Source: Gemmatimonadaceae bacterium
GTDB taxonomy: Bacteria > Gemmatimonadota > Gemmatimonadetes > Gemmatimonadales > Gemmatimonadaceae
Direction of reading: 5' to 3'
NCBI GenBank assembly: GCA_020851455.1
Contig: JADZCT010000041.1
Location: forward strand, 1 to 64,000
Length of the DNA stretch: 64,000 bases
Below, one piece after another: positions 44,762 to 53,008 of this stretch. Every line of letters begins with the position of its first letter. Positions within the stretch are counted from its first letter, which is position 1. Under the pieces are notes generated by a model that was not told where the DNA came from, did no database searches, and saw only the letters and a program-made list of their open reading frames with translations. A program made the translations under genes and the position numbers.

Positions 44762-45118
44762 ATGACCGTAGAGTTGAAGCGCGTGTACGAACCACCCGCC
44801 GCGCAAGACGGGATGCGCATCCTGGTTGACCGCCTCTGGCCGCGCGGCATGGCCAAGGCCAGGGCCAGAGTGGACCTGTGGATGAAGGAAGTCGCGCCGT
44901 CCACCGAACTGCGCAAGTGGTACTCGCACGACCCGGAGAAGTGGCCTGAGTTCAGGAAGCGTTACCGCGCGGAACTGAAGGCGAACCCGGCGCTCGCGCA
45001 GTTGAAGGAACTGGCGGCTAAGAAGAAGAAGGTCACGCTCCTCTTCGCCAGCCGTGAGGAGCGGATGAACGAGGCGGCGGTGCTCAGGGAAATCCTCGAC
45101 AAGCACGCAGTGAAATAG
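44762..45118 (+). CDS. DUF488 family protein (YeaO-like)
   Basis: 118 residues. The DUF488 pattern is full length: KRVYEPPAAQDGMRILVDRL, WPRGMAKARARVDLWMKEVA, LRKWYSHDPEKWPEFRKRY and LLFASREERMNEA. The function of this family is unknown. Two bases later begins an MgtC-type gene, so the two form a pair. A second, longer DUF488 protein is at 48535. Confidence 0.88.
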   Translation: MTVELKRVYEPPAAQDGMRILVDRLWPRGMAKARARVDLWMKEVAPSTELRKWYSHDPEKWPEFRKRYRAELKANPALAQLKELAAKKKKVTLLFASREERMNEAAVLREILDKHAVK

Positions 45119-45120
45119 CC

Positions 45121-45801
45121 ATGCCGAGTTCTACCGAGATGATTGCGCGCATGCTGCTCGCCGCGCTCCTTGGAAGCGCGGTGGGGCTCGAGCGCGAGCG
45201 GCTGCTCTGGGTGGCCGGCCTTCGCACCCACATGCTCGTCTGCGTGGGTGCAACACTCGTCATGCTGGTCTCGGCGTTCGGATTCGCCGACGCCCTCGGC
45301 CGCTCGGACGTTGTGCTCGACCCGTCACGCGTCGCCGCGCAGGTCGTGAGCGGCATTGGGTTCCTCGGCGCCGGCACAATCATCCTGCGCCACGACGTGA
45401 TTCGTGGACTCACCACCGCTGCCAGTCTCTGGGCGGTTGCCGCGATCGGCCTCGCAGTCGGCGGAGGCCTGTACCTCCCCGCCGTCGCAGCCACGGTGCT
45501 CATTCTTGGCATTCTGATCGCGCTGAAGCCAATCGAGAATCGGATTCACGCGAACCGCCGTTTGATGCGCTCGCTGATCGTTGAGCTCGATCCAGCGCAG
45601 ATCTCCAGCGCCGCCGTCGAAGCCGCTGCAGCCCTCGGGCAGGTCCAAGTCGAGCTGTCCGAGCCGATCACGGCGCCCGGGCAGGTCCACCAGAGCTTCC
45701 AGTTCGTGGTAACGGCCAGGACGCCCGACGACCTCGAGCGCCTGGCGACGGCGGTTCGTGCGTTGAAGGGCGTTGTCAGCGCGTCGCTCGACAGTATCTA
45801 G
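45121..45801 (+). CDS. MgtC/SapB family membrane protein
   Basis: 226 residues. The N-terminal 130 residues form the MgtC membrane domain (LGSAVGLERERLLWVAGLRT, VVSGIGFLGAGTIILR, GLTTAASLWAVAAIGLAVGG). The C-terminal cytoplasmic part resembles an ACT-like domain (LIVELDPAQIS... VVTARTPDDLERL). MgtC proteins affect Mg2+ and membrane ATP synthase activity and help bacteria cope with low magnesium. It follows the DUF488 gene by 2 bases. Confidence 0.9.
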   Translation: MPSSTEMIARMLLAALLGSAVGLERERLLWVAGLRTHMLVCVGATLVMLVSAFGFADALGRSDVVLDPSRVAAQVVSGIGFLGAGTIILRHDVIRGLTTAASLWAVAAIGLAVGGGLYLPAVAATVLILGILIALKPIENRIHANRRLMRSLIVELDPAQISSAAVEAAAALGQVQVELSEPITAPGQVHQSFQFVVTARTPDDLERLATAVRALKGVVSASLDSI

Positions 45802-45844
45802 CCGGAACCTCGCCGCCGAGGGCAGCCAGGGAGGGTAACCTGCG

Positions 45845-46327
45845 TCATTCGCGGGCTGCCACCCGCTTGTGACCGCCTGCCTTGTGGTCGCCGACCGTGG
45901 AACGCGCTGTCACATTGATTCGGTTCCAGCAGTTGATTGCGTTGATCGCCACGACGAGATCCGCCGTCTGCCGCTCGCCGAACTGCCTGCGGACTTCGGC
46001 GTACACGTCGTCCGGTACGCCTTCGTTCGCAACCAGCGTGACGGCTTCGGTCAGCGCCAGGGCGGCGCGTTCCGCAGCGCTGTAGAACGGCGCGTCCCGC
46101 CACGCCGCCACGCAATCCAGGCGCTCGGCAGTCTCGCCGAGCGCCAGCGCATCCTTGCTGTGAATGTCCAGGCAGCGCGCACACCCGTTGATCTGCGAGG
46201 CGCGCATCTTCACGAGCTCGATCATTTTCGCATCGAGCCCGCTGGCGTGCACGTATCGCTCGAAGCCGAGCAACAGGTGGAGCGCCTCGGGCGCGACCTT
46301 GCCGAAGTCGAACCGCGGTGCGGCCAT
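45845..46327 (-). CDS. Carboxymuconolactone decarboxylase/AhpD-family protein
   Basis: 160 residues with the peroxidase-type motif CARCLDIHSKDA (CxxC followed by H). MIELVKMRASQINGCARCLD is typical of AhpD-like proteins. It may reduce peroxides with a thiol partner. Its ATG overlaps the stop of the M28 peptidase gene (TAATG), so it is translated after that gene. Confidence 0.88.
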   Translation of the reverse strand: MAAPRFDFGKVAPEALHLLLGFERYVHASGLDAKMIELVKMRASQINGCARCLDIHSKDALALGETAERLDCVAAWRDAPFYSAAERAALALTEAVTLVANEGVPDDVYAEVRRQFGERQTADLVVAINAINCWNRINVTARSTVGDHKAGGHKRVAARE

Positions 46328-48423
46328 TACTTGCCGGCCACGGGCACAAGCTTGACCGAACCCGCCGCCTCGCGCGCGCGGAGCACGGCCATGACGTCGG
46401 CCAGGGGCAGCGGCGTGAATTCCCCGGAGAGGAAGTCGCGAATCTGGAGCGCGGTCATGTTCTTGCCAAGAAGGATGCCGAACTCGGCGTTGTACTCGTC
46501 CGGCAATGAGGGGCCGCCTGCACCACGGCCGCCGCGCCCGCCGCCGCCACCGCCACCGAAACCGCCCCGACCGCCCGGCGGCGCAGGAACTTGCTGCACG
46601 ATCAGCCCCGCGGCCTCCTTCTCCTCCGGAGTCTGGACGGGCTCAGTCGCCGCCACGCCCCGCTGCGACGCCTGAAGCTGGTAGGCCGCCTTCACCTCGT
46701 TGAGGAGCGAGTTGGCGCGCTGCTCGATGAGCGGCTCGAACGCGGCCGTCTTCGTCTGGCCGTCACCGACGTTCGTCCAGAGCACGCTCGCCGTGCGCAT
46801 GACGGCCTTCTCGACGTCCGCCTGGTGCCGGATGGCTATGCGCGCCTCCTTGTAGGCATTCGTGAGGGAGGGGCCGCTGGCGGCGTCGGCCATGTAGCCG
46901 AGGCCCTTCGTGTGCGACTCGCCCATGCGCGAAAGCCCACGCCCCAGGTTCTCGCTCGCGACGCGCGCGGCAATCTCGTCGGTGCCGGTCGAGAGCACCG
47001 CCAGCCCACCGAGGCCCACTGCCGCCGCGCGCTTGTACTGAGTGGGATCCTGCTTGTCGGGCGTATCCTCCGACGAGTGGTACCACATGTCGGGCCACGT
47101 AATGAACATGACCGACGGAATCCCGTGCTGCATGTACGTCACGTGGTCGCTGGCGCCGTAGTGCTTATCAATCTTGATGTAGAAAGCGTCCTTGCTGCCG
47201 CGCGGCGACTCGACTGGCTGCGACGGCGCGTAGCCAAGACTCCGGAAACGCACGCGCTCGCGCGAGATGTCGGCGATGTACTCCATCATGCTCTGCGCGA
47301 TGTCGTTGATGTACGACGGGAACGTGTCCGGCGTGCGCTGCAGCACCCAATAACTCCGGCTGTCGGCGATGCGGATCGCTTCCATGTCGAAGTTCAGCGT
47401 GCCGATGATGTTCTTCGCCTTGTCGGGATGCGCGTTGAGGTAGGCGTTCGTCCCGGAGATTTCAGGGACGAACTGGAAGTTGATCGTACGCTTGGGCCGC
47501 GGGAGCTTGCCTTCGTTGATCAGCTTGATGTAGGCTCGGCCGATCTCCAGGATCAGCGCGCAACCGGAGTTGTCATCGTTGGCGCCCTGCTTGATCAGGC
47601 CCTCGTACAGGTGACCGCTGATGCCGACTTCCTGCGCGGTGCTGCCGTCGCCCGGAATCTCGGCGTGCACGTACTCGTTGCGCGTAGGCACTTCGACGCT
47701 CTTGACGATCGAGCGGATCGTGATCGGGTCGCCGCGAAGGAGCTGCGCCGAAAGATTGCGCTGGACTTCCGGAGTCACGGCCCAAGCTACCGTTCCGGGC
47801 TGCACGTTCACGGTGGACGATACGATCTGCGTCGGGTAGTCAACCGAGCGCTGGAATCCGATGGCACTCACGCCGAGCACCCCGACCGCGCCGCGCTGGA
47901 CGGCCTGCTGGTACACCGCGTTCGGCGAACCCGACGAGAGAACGAACTTGCCCTTCACGTCCTTTCCCTCGAAGTCCTGCGCACGGCCCGGACCCACGTC
48001 CACGAGCTGACCCGTGAAGTCGCCGTTGGCGTTCAGCGATGGGAGGGAGAGCGCGATGTCGTGGATGTCGTAAAGCTTCACCGGCCTGGGCGCGGTCACC
48101 CAAAGCTCGCCCACCGTTGGCTGCCAGGCCGTGCCCGGCGTGCCAAAGCTCTCGATGGAGACGTTGCTGAACCCGTACTCCTTGGCGAACTCCGCGATTA
48201 CACGGCTTTCGCGCAGTTGCCCGGCATACTCCGAGGGGAGCCGCACGCGCTGGTACGGCACCAGCTCGAGCACATGGTGCATGGCGCGCTCCCCGGAAAC
48301 CTCGTTGATGATCGCGGTCATCTGCGCCTGCGTCAGCAAGGTTCGGTCTTCGCGCTCCTGCGCGCGCGCCGAGGCCGGCGCGACAAGACATACAGCACAC
48401 AAAGCCACGATGGTTCTCTTCAT
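46327..48423 (-). CDS. Exported M28-family metallopeptidase
   Basis: 698 residues from ATG at 48423 (MKRTIVALCAVCLVAPASAR), a signal peptide cut after ARAQ. A PA-like insert (GKFVLSSGSPNAVYQQAVQR) precedes the M28 catalytic region: ISGHLYEGLIKQGANDDNSG (zinc His and bridging Asp), VPEISGTNAYL (catalytic/zinc Glu) and GASDHVTYMQHGIPSVMF (last zinc His region). A Gly/Arg-rich linker lies near residues 635-650. Most likely an aminopeptidase or a related exopeptidase in the periplasm. It is followed by the coupled AhpD-like gene. Confidence 0.87.
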   Translation of the reverse strand: MKRTIVALCAVCLVAPASARAQEREDRTLLTQAQMTAIINEVSGERAMHHVLELVPYQRVRLPSEYAGQLRESRVIAEFAKEYGFSNVSIESFGTPGTAWQPTVGELWVTAPRPVKLYDIHDIALSLPSLNANGDFTGQLVDVGPGRAQDFEGKDVKGKFVLSSGSPNAVYQQAVQRGAVGVLGVSAIGFQRSVDYPTQIVSSTVNVQPGTVAWAVTPEVQRNLSAQLLRGDPITIRSIVKSVEVPTRNEYVHAEIPGDGSTAQEVGISGHLYEGLIKQGANDDNSGCALILEIGRAYIKLINEGKLPRPKRTINFQFVPEISGTNAYLNAHPDKAKNIIGTLNFDMEAIRIADSRSYWVLQRTPDTFPSYINDIAQSMMEYIADISRERVRFRSLGYAPSQPVESPRGSKDAFYIKIDKHYGASDHVTYMQHGIPSVMFITWPDMWYHSSEDTPDKQDPTQYKRAAAVGLGGLAVLSTGTDEIAARVASENLGRGLSRMGESHTKGLGYMADAASGPSLTNAYKEARIAIRHQADVEKAVMRTASVLWTNVGDGQTKTAAFEPLIEQRANSLLNEVKAAYQLQASQRGVAATEPVQTPEEKEAAGLIVQQVPAPPGGRGGFGGGGGGGRGGRGAGGPSLPDEYNAEFGILLGKNMTALQIRDFLSGEFTPLPLADVMAVLRAREAAGSVKLVPVAGK

Positions 48424-48474
48424 CAGTTCACCACGTCTCTGGAAAATGGAAATGGGCGGTCCGCAGTGCGTGAT

Positions 48475-48503
48475 ACTATATGCGCCGCTCCGGGCGACTG
48501 ACA
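48475..48503 (-). promoter_or_regulatory. Possible promoter of the M28 gene
   Basis: On the minus strand TGTCAG (48503-48498) and TATAGT (48480-48475) are separated by 17 bases, with a good -10 and a poor -35. Transcription would begin about 45 bases before the M28 start codon. Confidence 0.35.
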
Positions 48504-48534
48504 GGGGAAGCCGCCCGAAGGCGCCCACCAGAGC

Positions 48535-49089
48535 TTACGCCCCACCACTGGGACCGCTGGACGGCCCGGGATACCGGAGCACCCCGTCGAGCATTACCGC
48601 GGCCGGGTTGAGGCTGTGCACTACCGACTTCCCGGGCGCCATCAGGTGCACCACCCGCCATCCATGCGCGGTGAAGTCGTCCGCGATCAGGCGGCGGTGG
48701 CATCGCCACCACACCGCTTCGGCGCACATGACGCAGGTCCGCCGTGCCTGGGCGATCGTCATGAGGCGATCCCGCGCCTCGACGTACTCCTGCGTCGCCA
48801 TATGGTCGGCATAGGCCCGGAATGCCTCGACGCGCCATGCGCCATTGGGAGAGTCGGGATCTGCCCTCCTGCGGCCGCCGAGCCCCGGGAAGGGCGCATA
48901 CTCGACCCCGCCCGTGGCAAGCGCGGCGGGCATCGCATCATGCGAGAACTGCGGGTTGTGCCGCGACCCGGCAAACCGGCGTACGTCGGCGAGTACCTCA
49001 ATTCCGGCCTCGCGCAGCATCGCCTCGAACACCGGCCACGGGCGCGTCGAGTGGCCAATCGTCCAGAGGGTGCCACCAGGCGCAGTCAC
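48535..49089 (-). CDS. DUF488 family protein (long form)
   Basis: 184 residues from GTG at 49089, overlapping the pheA stop as GTGA. Motifs: WTIGHSTRPWPVFEAMLRE, VLADVRRFAGSRHNPQFS and the Cys/His-rich CAEAVWWRCHRRLIADD typical of this DUF488 branch. The function is unknown; translation coupled to prephenate dehydratase is the main context. Confidence 0.85.
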   Translation of the reverse strand: MTAPGGTLWTIGHSTRPWPVFEAMLREAGIEVLADVRRFAGSRHNPQFSHDAMPAALATGGVEYAPFPGLGGRRRADPDSPNGAWRVEAFRAYADHMATQEYVEARDRLMTIAQARRTCVMCAEAVWWRCHRRLIADDFTAHGWRVVHLMAPGKSVVHSLNPAAVMLDGVLRYPGPSSGPSGGA

Positions 49090-49697
49090 GCAGTGCGCAC
49101 GCCGGCGCGCCGCAGCACCACGAAGCGGGTCCAGTTGTCGGCGGCGTCCTGCACCCCGTGCGCAAGGACGACCAGCCCGTACCGCTCCGCCGCCGCCTCG
49201 CTGGCTATTGCCCCCACGGTCACGTCCCCATCGCCGGCAACGTCACGCGCGGCCCCGGCAGTATCGAAATGCTCCACGGGCGCAATCCACGCATGCGCCG
49301 TGAGGAAACGCTGGCACTGGGCGAGCGCTACAGGATGGCTCCGCACCGTGCGGAGGCCCTCCAGCGTCGCGCCACGGGGCGCCATCAGAGCGTGATGCAC
49401 GGGCAGCCGGAGGTCGGAGGCGTACTCCAGCAGGCTAGCCCTGCCCTCCAGCGCCTCCAGCGCGGCCGCCACTGGCCCGACGATGAGGTTCTCGACGGGA
49501 ACCACCGCGAGGTCAACCGCACCAGCTACGAGAGCATCGAGCACGGCATCGAAAGTCCCGCAGGGCACGGCAATGGCGCCGGCCGGCCATGCGCGCTGAA
49601 TGGCGAGGTCGCCAAAAGCGCCGGGTTCGCCCTGAAACGCTACGCGGGGATTGACTTGGAAAGCGTGGTCAGATAGCATATACAGGTTATGCCGCAT
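49086..49697 (-). CDS. pheA: Prephenate dehydratase without ACT domain
   Basis: 203 residues, against about 280 for enzymes with a regulatory ACT domain. The catalytic domain is complete from RVAFQGEPGAFGDLAIQRAW to the active-site TRF in DNWTRFVVLR. The usual VPxENSxxGxV reads VPVENLIVGPV, so the serine is replaced by leucine. It makes phenylpyruvate from prephenate. Loss of the ACT domain implies no direct feedback by phenylalanine; control may act at the facing aroF-aroQ operon. I prefer the start at 49697, after GAAGG, which overlaps the leader peptide start on the other strand. The stop overlaps the DUF488 start. Confidence 0.85.
   Translation of the reverse strand: MRHNLYMLSDHAFQVNPRVAFQGEPGAFGDLAIQRAWPAGAIAVPCGTFDAVLDALVAGAVDLAVVPVENLIVGPVAAALEALEGRASLLEYASDLRLPVHHALMAPRGATLEGLRTVRSHPVALAQCQRFLTAHAWIAPVEHFDTAGAARDVAGDGDVTVGAIASEAAAERYGLVVLAHGVQDAADNWTRFVVLRRAGVRTA
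49651..49679 (+). promoter_or_regulatory. Promoter of the aroF leader
   Basis: TTGACT (49651-49656) and TAGCAT (49674-49679) are spaced by 17 bases. Transcription would begin about 49686, only a few bases before the leader ATG, so the leader peptide may be translated from a nearly leaderless end. The promoter lies inside the divergent pheA coding region. Confidence 0.5.
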
Positions 49698-49757
49698 TCA
49701 GCCGCCTTCACCAGCTATTACTTTACGCCGCTCCTCACGGAGTCCGGCGGACGATAG
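49689..49757 (+). CDS. Aromatic-rich leader peptide of aroF-aroQ
   Basis: A 22-codon open frame, ATG at 49689 to TAG at 49757, encodes MPHSAAFTSYYFTPLLTESG plus GR. Tyr-Tyr-Phe at codons 10-12 and another Phe at codon 7 are exactly the amino acids made by the downstream pathway. It is followed by an intrinsic terminator and then aroF, as in pheL/trpL-type attenuation. Too short for ordinary gene finders. Confidence 0.7.
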   Translation: MPHSAAFTSYYFTPLLTESGGR

Positions 49758-49795
49758 CGCGCGAACGAACCGCGGCAAGTTATCGAAACGCGACA

Positions 49796-49827
49796 GGGCC
49801 CGTGAGAGTCACGGGCCCTTGCGTTTT
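49796..49827 (+). terminator. Attenuator terminator upstream of aroF
   Basis: GGGCCCGTGA (49796-49805) and TCACGGGCCC (49809-49818) form a perfect 10-bp stem with a 3-base loop, followed by TTGCGTTTT (49819-49827). The competing pairing is visible: CTCACGG in the leader frame (49734-49740) can pair with CCGTGAG (49800-49806) and break the terminator stem. The aroF start lies 52 bases on. Confidence 0.8.
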
Positions 49828-49878
49828 GGGTTCCGCGGCGATCCGGCCCCCGCAACCACTCTCGAACGGGGGACAAGG

Positions 49879-50937
49879 ATGATCATCGTAACACAGGCAG
49901 GAATCACGCCGGACGCGCTGGACCGCATCGTCGAGCACGTCGAAGCGGCCGGGATGCGCACCCACCTCATACGTGGCGAACAGCGTACGGTCATCGGCTG
50001 CATCGGAGACGACGCCCTGCTCGCCGACCAGGGGCTGCGTAGCCTTCCGGGAGTGGAAGACGTGCTACCGGTCCTCAAGCCATACAAGCTCGCATCCAGG
50101 GAGTTCTCGGCGGGCCGCACCACGATAGCGCTCGGGGATCCCTCCGGCACGGTGATCGGGGGAAAGGACGTGGTTGTGATTGCCGGTCCATGCTCGGTGG
50201 AAGGCGCCGAGATGCTGCGTGAGACCGCCCGCGCCGTGCAGGAGAGCGGGGCCAGAATGCTTCGCGGCGGCGCCTTCAAGCCGCGGTCGTCACCATACGC
50301 ATTTCAAGGCCTCGGTATCCCTGCGCTCTCGATGCTCGCCGAGGTACGGCGTGAATCCGGGATGCCAATCGTAACCGAGGTGCTCGATCCGCGTCACGTG
50401 GAGCTCGTGGCTGCGCACGCCGACGTGCTGCAGATCGGCGCGCGCAACATGCAGAACTTCCCGCTGCTCACTGAAGTCGGAAAAGTTCACCGTCCCGTGC
50501 TGCTCAAGCGGGGGCTCTCCGCAACGATCAGCGAGCTGCTGATGGCCGCCGAGTACATAATGGCGCAGGGCAACGGGTCGGTGATCCTGTGCGAGCGCGG
50601 CATTCGCACGTACGAGACCGCGACGCGGAACACGCTCGACGTGGCCGCCGTTCCCGTATTGAAGCGGGAGACTCACCTCCCGGTGATCGTTGACCCGAGT
50701 CATGCCGGCGGACGGGCCGACCTTGTCACGCCGCTGGCGCTCGCAGGCATTGCCGCTGGCGCCGATGGCTTGATCGTCGAAGTACACCCCGATCCCGTGC
50801 ATGCCCGCTCCGACGCGGAGCAGACAATCAGCTTCTCCGCATTCGCTGCGCTCATGGCCGGAGTCTCGGCCGTTGCCGCAGCAGTGGGCAGGTCTGCGCC
50901 GGCTGGGCAACCCGCCGGGCAACGGACGGCAGCATGA
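49879..50937 (+). CDS. aroF: 3-deoxy-7-phosphoheptulonate synthase (type I-beta)
   Basis: 352 residues. An N-terminal ferredoxin-like regulatory domain (about 1-70) precedes the barrel, marked by [50 protein letters not shown] and VDPSHAGGR. It condenses PEP and erythrose-4-phosphate to DAHP, the entry to aromatic synthesis. Type I-beta enzymes are often regulated by a fused or partner chorismate mutase, and the next gene, overlapping by ATGA, is one. Expression is probably attenuated by the leader at 49689-49827. Confidence 0.93.
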   Translation: MIIVTQAGITPDALDRIVEHVEAAGMRTHLIRGEQRTVIGCIGDDALLADQGLRSLPGVEDVLPVLKPYKLASREFSAGRTTIALGDPSGTVIGGKDVVVIAGPCSVEGAEMLRETARAVQESGARMLRGGAFKPRSSPYAFQGLGIPALSMLAEVRRESGMPIVTEVLDPRHVELVAAHADVLQIGARNMQNFPLLTEVGKVHRPVLLKRGLSATISELLMAAEYIMAQGNGSVILCERGIRTYETATRNTLDVAAVPVLKRETHLPVIVDPSHAGGRADLVTPLALAGIAAGADGLIVEVHPDPVHARSDAEQTISFSAFAALMAGVSAVAAAVGRSAPAGQPAGQRTAA

Positions 50938-51212
50938 CCGCGGCAATGGCTCAGGACATCGCGCGGCTGCGCGAGGAAGTCAAGCGCATAGACGCGGACC
51001 TGGTGTCGCTGCTCGCCGAGCGGATGTCGGTGGTGCGCGAGATCGGGCAATTGAAGCGCGCAAGTGCGATGCCGATCGCCGATCCGCCGCGGGAGGCCGC
51101 GGTAGTGTCGCATGCGGCGCGCTGCGCGCGCGGCGAAGGTCTCCCGGAAAACGAGGTGCGCGAGCTGTTCTGGAAGATCGTTGCGCTGTCACGCAGCGAA
51201 CAGCATCCATGA
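50934..51212 (+). CDS. aroQ: Chorismate mutase (AroQ type)
   Basis: 92 residues, all-helical AroQ monomer: DIARLREEVKRIDADLVSLL, then AERMSVVREIGQLKRA, giving the active-site Arg and Lys residues in the expected places. It converts chorismate to prephenate, the substrate of PheA encoded in the opposite direction. Start overlaps the aroF stop as ATGA, so the two are made together and may form a complex. Confidence 0.9.
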   Translation: MTAAMAQDIARLREEVKRIDADLVSLLAERMSVVREIGQLKRASAMPIADPPREAAVVSHAARCARGEGLPENEVRELFWKIVALSRSEQHP

Positions 51213-51269
51213 CGAAGCCGCGCATCGCGCCAAGCGGTTGAAAGCGGTCCGGGCAACTCGCTGCGCGGT

Positions 51270-51974
51270 TCAGGGCGGTACGTCCGCTCCGCGCGCGATG
51301 CCCCGAAGGCGTTCCACGTCGGGTATGCGAATCCGCCCGCCCGGAACGGCCTGGATGAGTCCTCGCTTCCGGAGGGCCTTCATCGCGCGCGACACGGATT
51401 CGCGCGCGGTGCCGATCTCGATCGCAAGCTCACGCTGGGTGCGGCGAAGGCGAAGCTCCACGGGCCTTCCCGCGACCGCTCCTGCGTCGTCGGCGTAGCC
51501 GGCCAGAAGGTGCGCGAGCCGCGCGGCCACGTCGCGAAAGGCAAGCGTCTCCGTAACATGGACGAGGTGCCGAAGCCGGCGGCCGAGCCCGTGAATCACC
51601 GTGGCGGCAAAGTCGGGATTCGCGCGGACGACGGCCTCGAACTCACCGCGTGGGACAAAGACGAGCCGACCGGCCTCGATCGCCACGGCGGACGCGGGGT
51701 ACTGGCCGCCGTCGAACAGGGGCAGCTCCGCGACCGGGCTGCCTGCGCCTTCGACGTGAAGGACCTGTTCCTTTCCTTCCTGGCTCACGCGATAGATGCG
51801 GACGCGCCCCGACTGCACGATGAAGAGCCCGCGGCAAGTGTCGCCCGCAGTGAAGAGAACATGTCCAGCGCTCATGTCGCGCGCAACGCAACGCTGCGCG
51901 AGCTGTTCGAGCGCCTGCTCGTCCAGCTCGCGGAAGAGCGGAAGCGCGTGAAGGAGTTGTGCGATCTCGCCCAT
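51270..51974 (-). CDS. Crp/Fnr-family transcription regulator
   Basis: 234 residues from ATG at 51974. The N-terminal cyclic-nucleotide-type domain (about 10-125) lacks the N-terminal Cys cluster of Fnr, so it does not sense O2 by an iron-sulfur centre; NO, heme or nucleotide sensing are options. The C-terminal helix-turn-helix reads TQRELAIEIGTARESVSRAM, where the recognition helix has R-E-x-x-x-R as in E. coli CRP, which reads TGTGA half sites. Matching TGTGA-N6-TCACG sites lie in its own upstream region and before sufT/mrp. It probably controls the neighbouring nitrogen-oxide-linked genes. Confidence 0.85.
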   Translation of the reverse strand: MGEIAQLLHALPLFRELDEQALEQLAQRCVARDMSAGHVLFTAGDTCRGLFIVQSGRVRIYRVSQEGKEQVLHVEGAGSPVAELPLFDGGQYPASAVAIEAGRLVFVPRGEFEAVVRANPDFAATVIHGLGRRLRHLVHVTETLAFRDVAARLAHLLAGYADDAGAVAGRPVELRLRRTQRELAIEIGTARESVSRAMKALRKRGLIQAVPGGRIRIPDVERLRGIARGADVPP

Positions 51975-52004
51975 ACAGCACATTCTACAGTGATGCAGCA
52001 CGCT

Positions 52005-52018
52005 GTGACAATCGTCAC
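52005..52018. promoter_or_regulatory. CRP-type operator between crp and the mini-oxidase operon
   Basis: GTGACAATCGTCAC is a perfect 5-4-5 palindrome; with flanks it is TGTGA-N6-TCACG, nine of ten bases of the E. coli CRP site. It is 31 bases from the regulator's start codon and 84 bases from the start of the divergent gene at 52103, so it could control both. Confidence 0.65.
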
Positions 52019-52102
52019 GCAATGGTTGGCATGGGCCTGCGACCTTCACGGCTCGCCCGGCATTGCCACAACCCTCCCTTCGCCGGTGCGCACCGAGGAT
52101 TG

Positions 52103-52540
52103 ATGGACTGGTACGCGCGCGCCTTCATCAAGGCGAGCCTCACATGGTTTTCGCTTGGCGTGGCGCTGGGCTTGGCGATGGCCGCGCATCCCGCATGGGT
52201 TATCTACCGGCCGGCGCACGCGCACATGAACGTGCTTGGCTTCGTGACGATGATGATCTACGGTATCGCGTACCACGTGATTCCCCGGTTCACCGGGAGC
52301 AGAGTTCACAGCCCGCGACTTGCGACGGTGCAATGGTGGGTCGCGAACGTGGGGCTCGCGCTCCTGGTCGTCGGGTTCCTGGCGCGCCCGCATTCCGCGG
52401 CGATCGGGGTGCACCTGCTGATTGTCGGCGGCACCGTATCGGCAGCGGCGGCGTACATGTTCGTGTACAACATCTGGCGCACGATCGGCACCGAGCGTCC
52501 GCGTGCGAGCGCGGCGGCCGCGCGGCCGCGCGGCCCGTAG
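52103..52540 (+). CDS. Mini heme-copper-oxidase-I-like membrane protein A
   Basis: 145 residues with four membrane helices. YRPAHAHMNVLGFVTMMIYG, then AYHVIPRFTG, matches a single helix pair of cytochrome oxidase subunit I/NorB-type proteins (the HxH in a RPAHAHxNxLGF context). It is far too short to be an oxidase. Small proteins of this kind accompany denitrification and NO-related genes in several phyla; heme binding by the His residues is a reasonable guess. It heads an operon with a similar 151-residue protein and has a CRP-type operator upstream. Confidence 0.65.
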   Translation: MDWYARAFIKASLTWFSLGVALGLAMAAHPAWVIYRPAHAHMNVLGFVTMMIYGIAYHVIPRFTGSRVHSPRLATVQWWVANVGLALLVVGFLARPHSAAIGVHLLIVGGTVSAAAAYMFVYNIWRTIGTERPRASAAAARPRGP

Positions 52541-52552
52541 GCGGGTTAGACC

Positions 52553-53008
52553 GTGCATTCGCTGGTCCGCCGCTTCATCAAGACGGCAATTGTGTTCCTC
52601 TTCGTTGGTCTCGCGCTTGGCGCATGGATGCTCGTGCGCCGCGAGATCTACGACGTTCGCCCGTCAACGTACGAGACCAGCGCGCACACGCACGCGATCC
52701 TCGTCGGTTTCGTGATGATGATGATCCTCGGCGTCGCGGTCTGGATGTTTCCCCGTGCGCAGAAGGACGACGCACGCTACAAGCCGGGGTGGGTGCGGGT
52801 GGCGTGGTGGCTCATCACGACTGGTACGGCGGTGCGCGTGGCGGGCGAGATGGCGCGCCTGAAGGTGGCCTCCGGTGCGCTGCGCTGGATCATCGTCGCT
52901 AGCGGCATCGCGCAGGTTCTTGGCATCATGACGTTCTTCATCGCGATGTGGCCACGGATCCGCGCTGCGGGGAGCGCAACGCGCGAGGCACGGGGCGAAC
53001 GCTTCTAG
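52553..53008 (+). CDS. Mini heme-copper-oxidase-I-like membrane protein B
   Basis: 151 residues from GTG, four membrane helices. It has the same layout as the preceding protein: a first helix beginning RRFIKTAIVFLFVGLALGAW and a HxH-type helix SAHTHAILVGFVMMMILGVA. The two are old paralogues and probably form a heterodimer. The stop codon overlaps that of the convergent DUF2249 gene (shared CTAG). Function unknown. Confidence 0.65.
   Translation: MHSLVRRFIKTAIVFLFVGLALGAWMLVRREIYDVRPSTYETSAHTHAILVGFVMMMILGVAVWMFPRAQKDDARYKPGWVRVAWWLITTGTAVRVAGEMARLKVASGALRWIIVASGIAQVLGIMTFFIAMWPRIRAAGSATREARGERF

Noticed and set aside
48535-49089. Long DUF488 protein as part of phenylalanine synthesis because it is coupled to pheA
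   Set aside because: Overlap by GTGA shows co-translation only. The family has no known link to aromatic synthesis and another DUF488 gene stands beside mgtC.
52103-53008. Calling the two small proteins cytochrome oxidase or NO reductase subunits
   Set aside because: Each has only four helices and one His pair, without the copper or second heme ligands, so a catalytic oxidase call is not supported.
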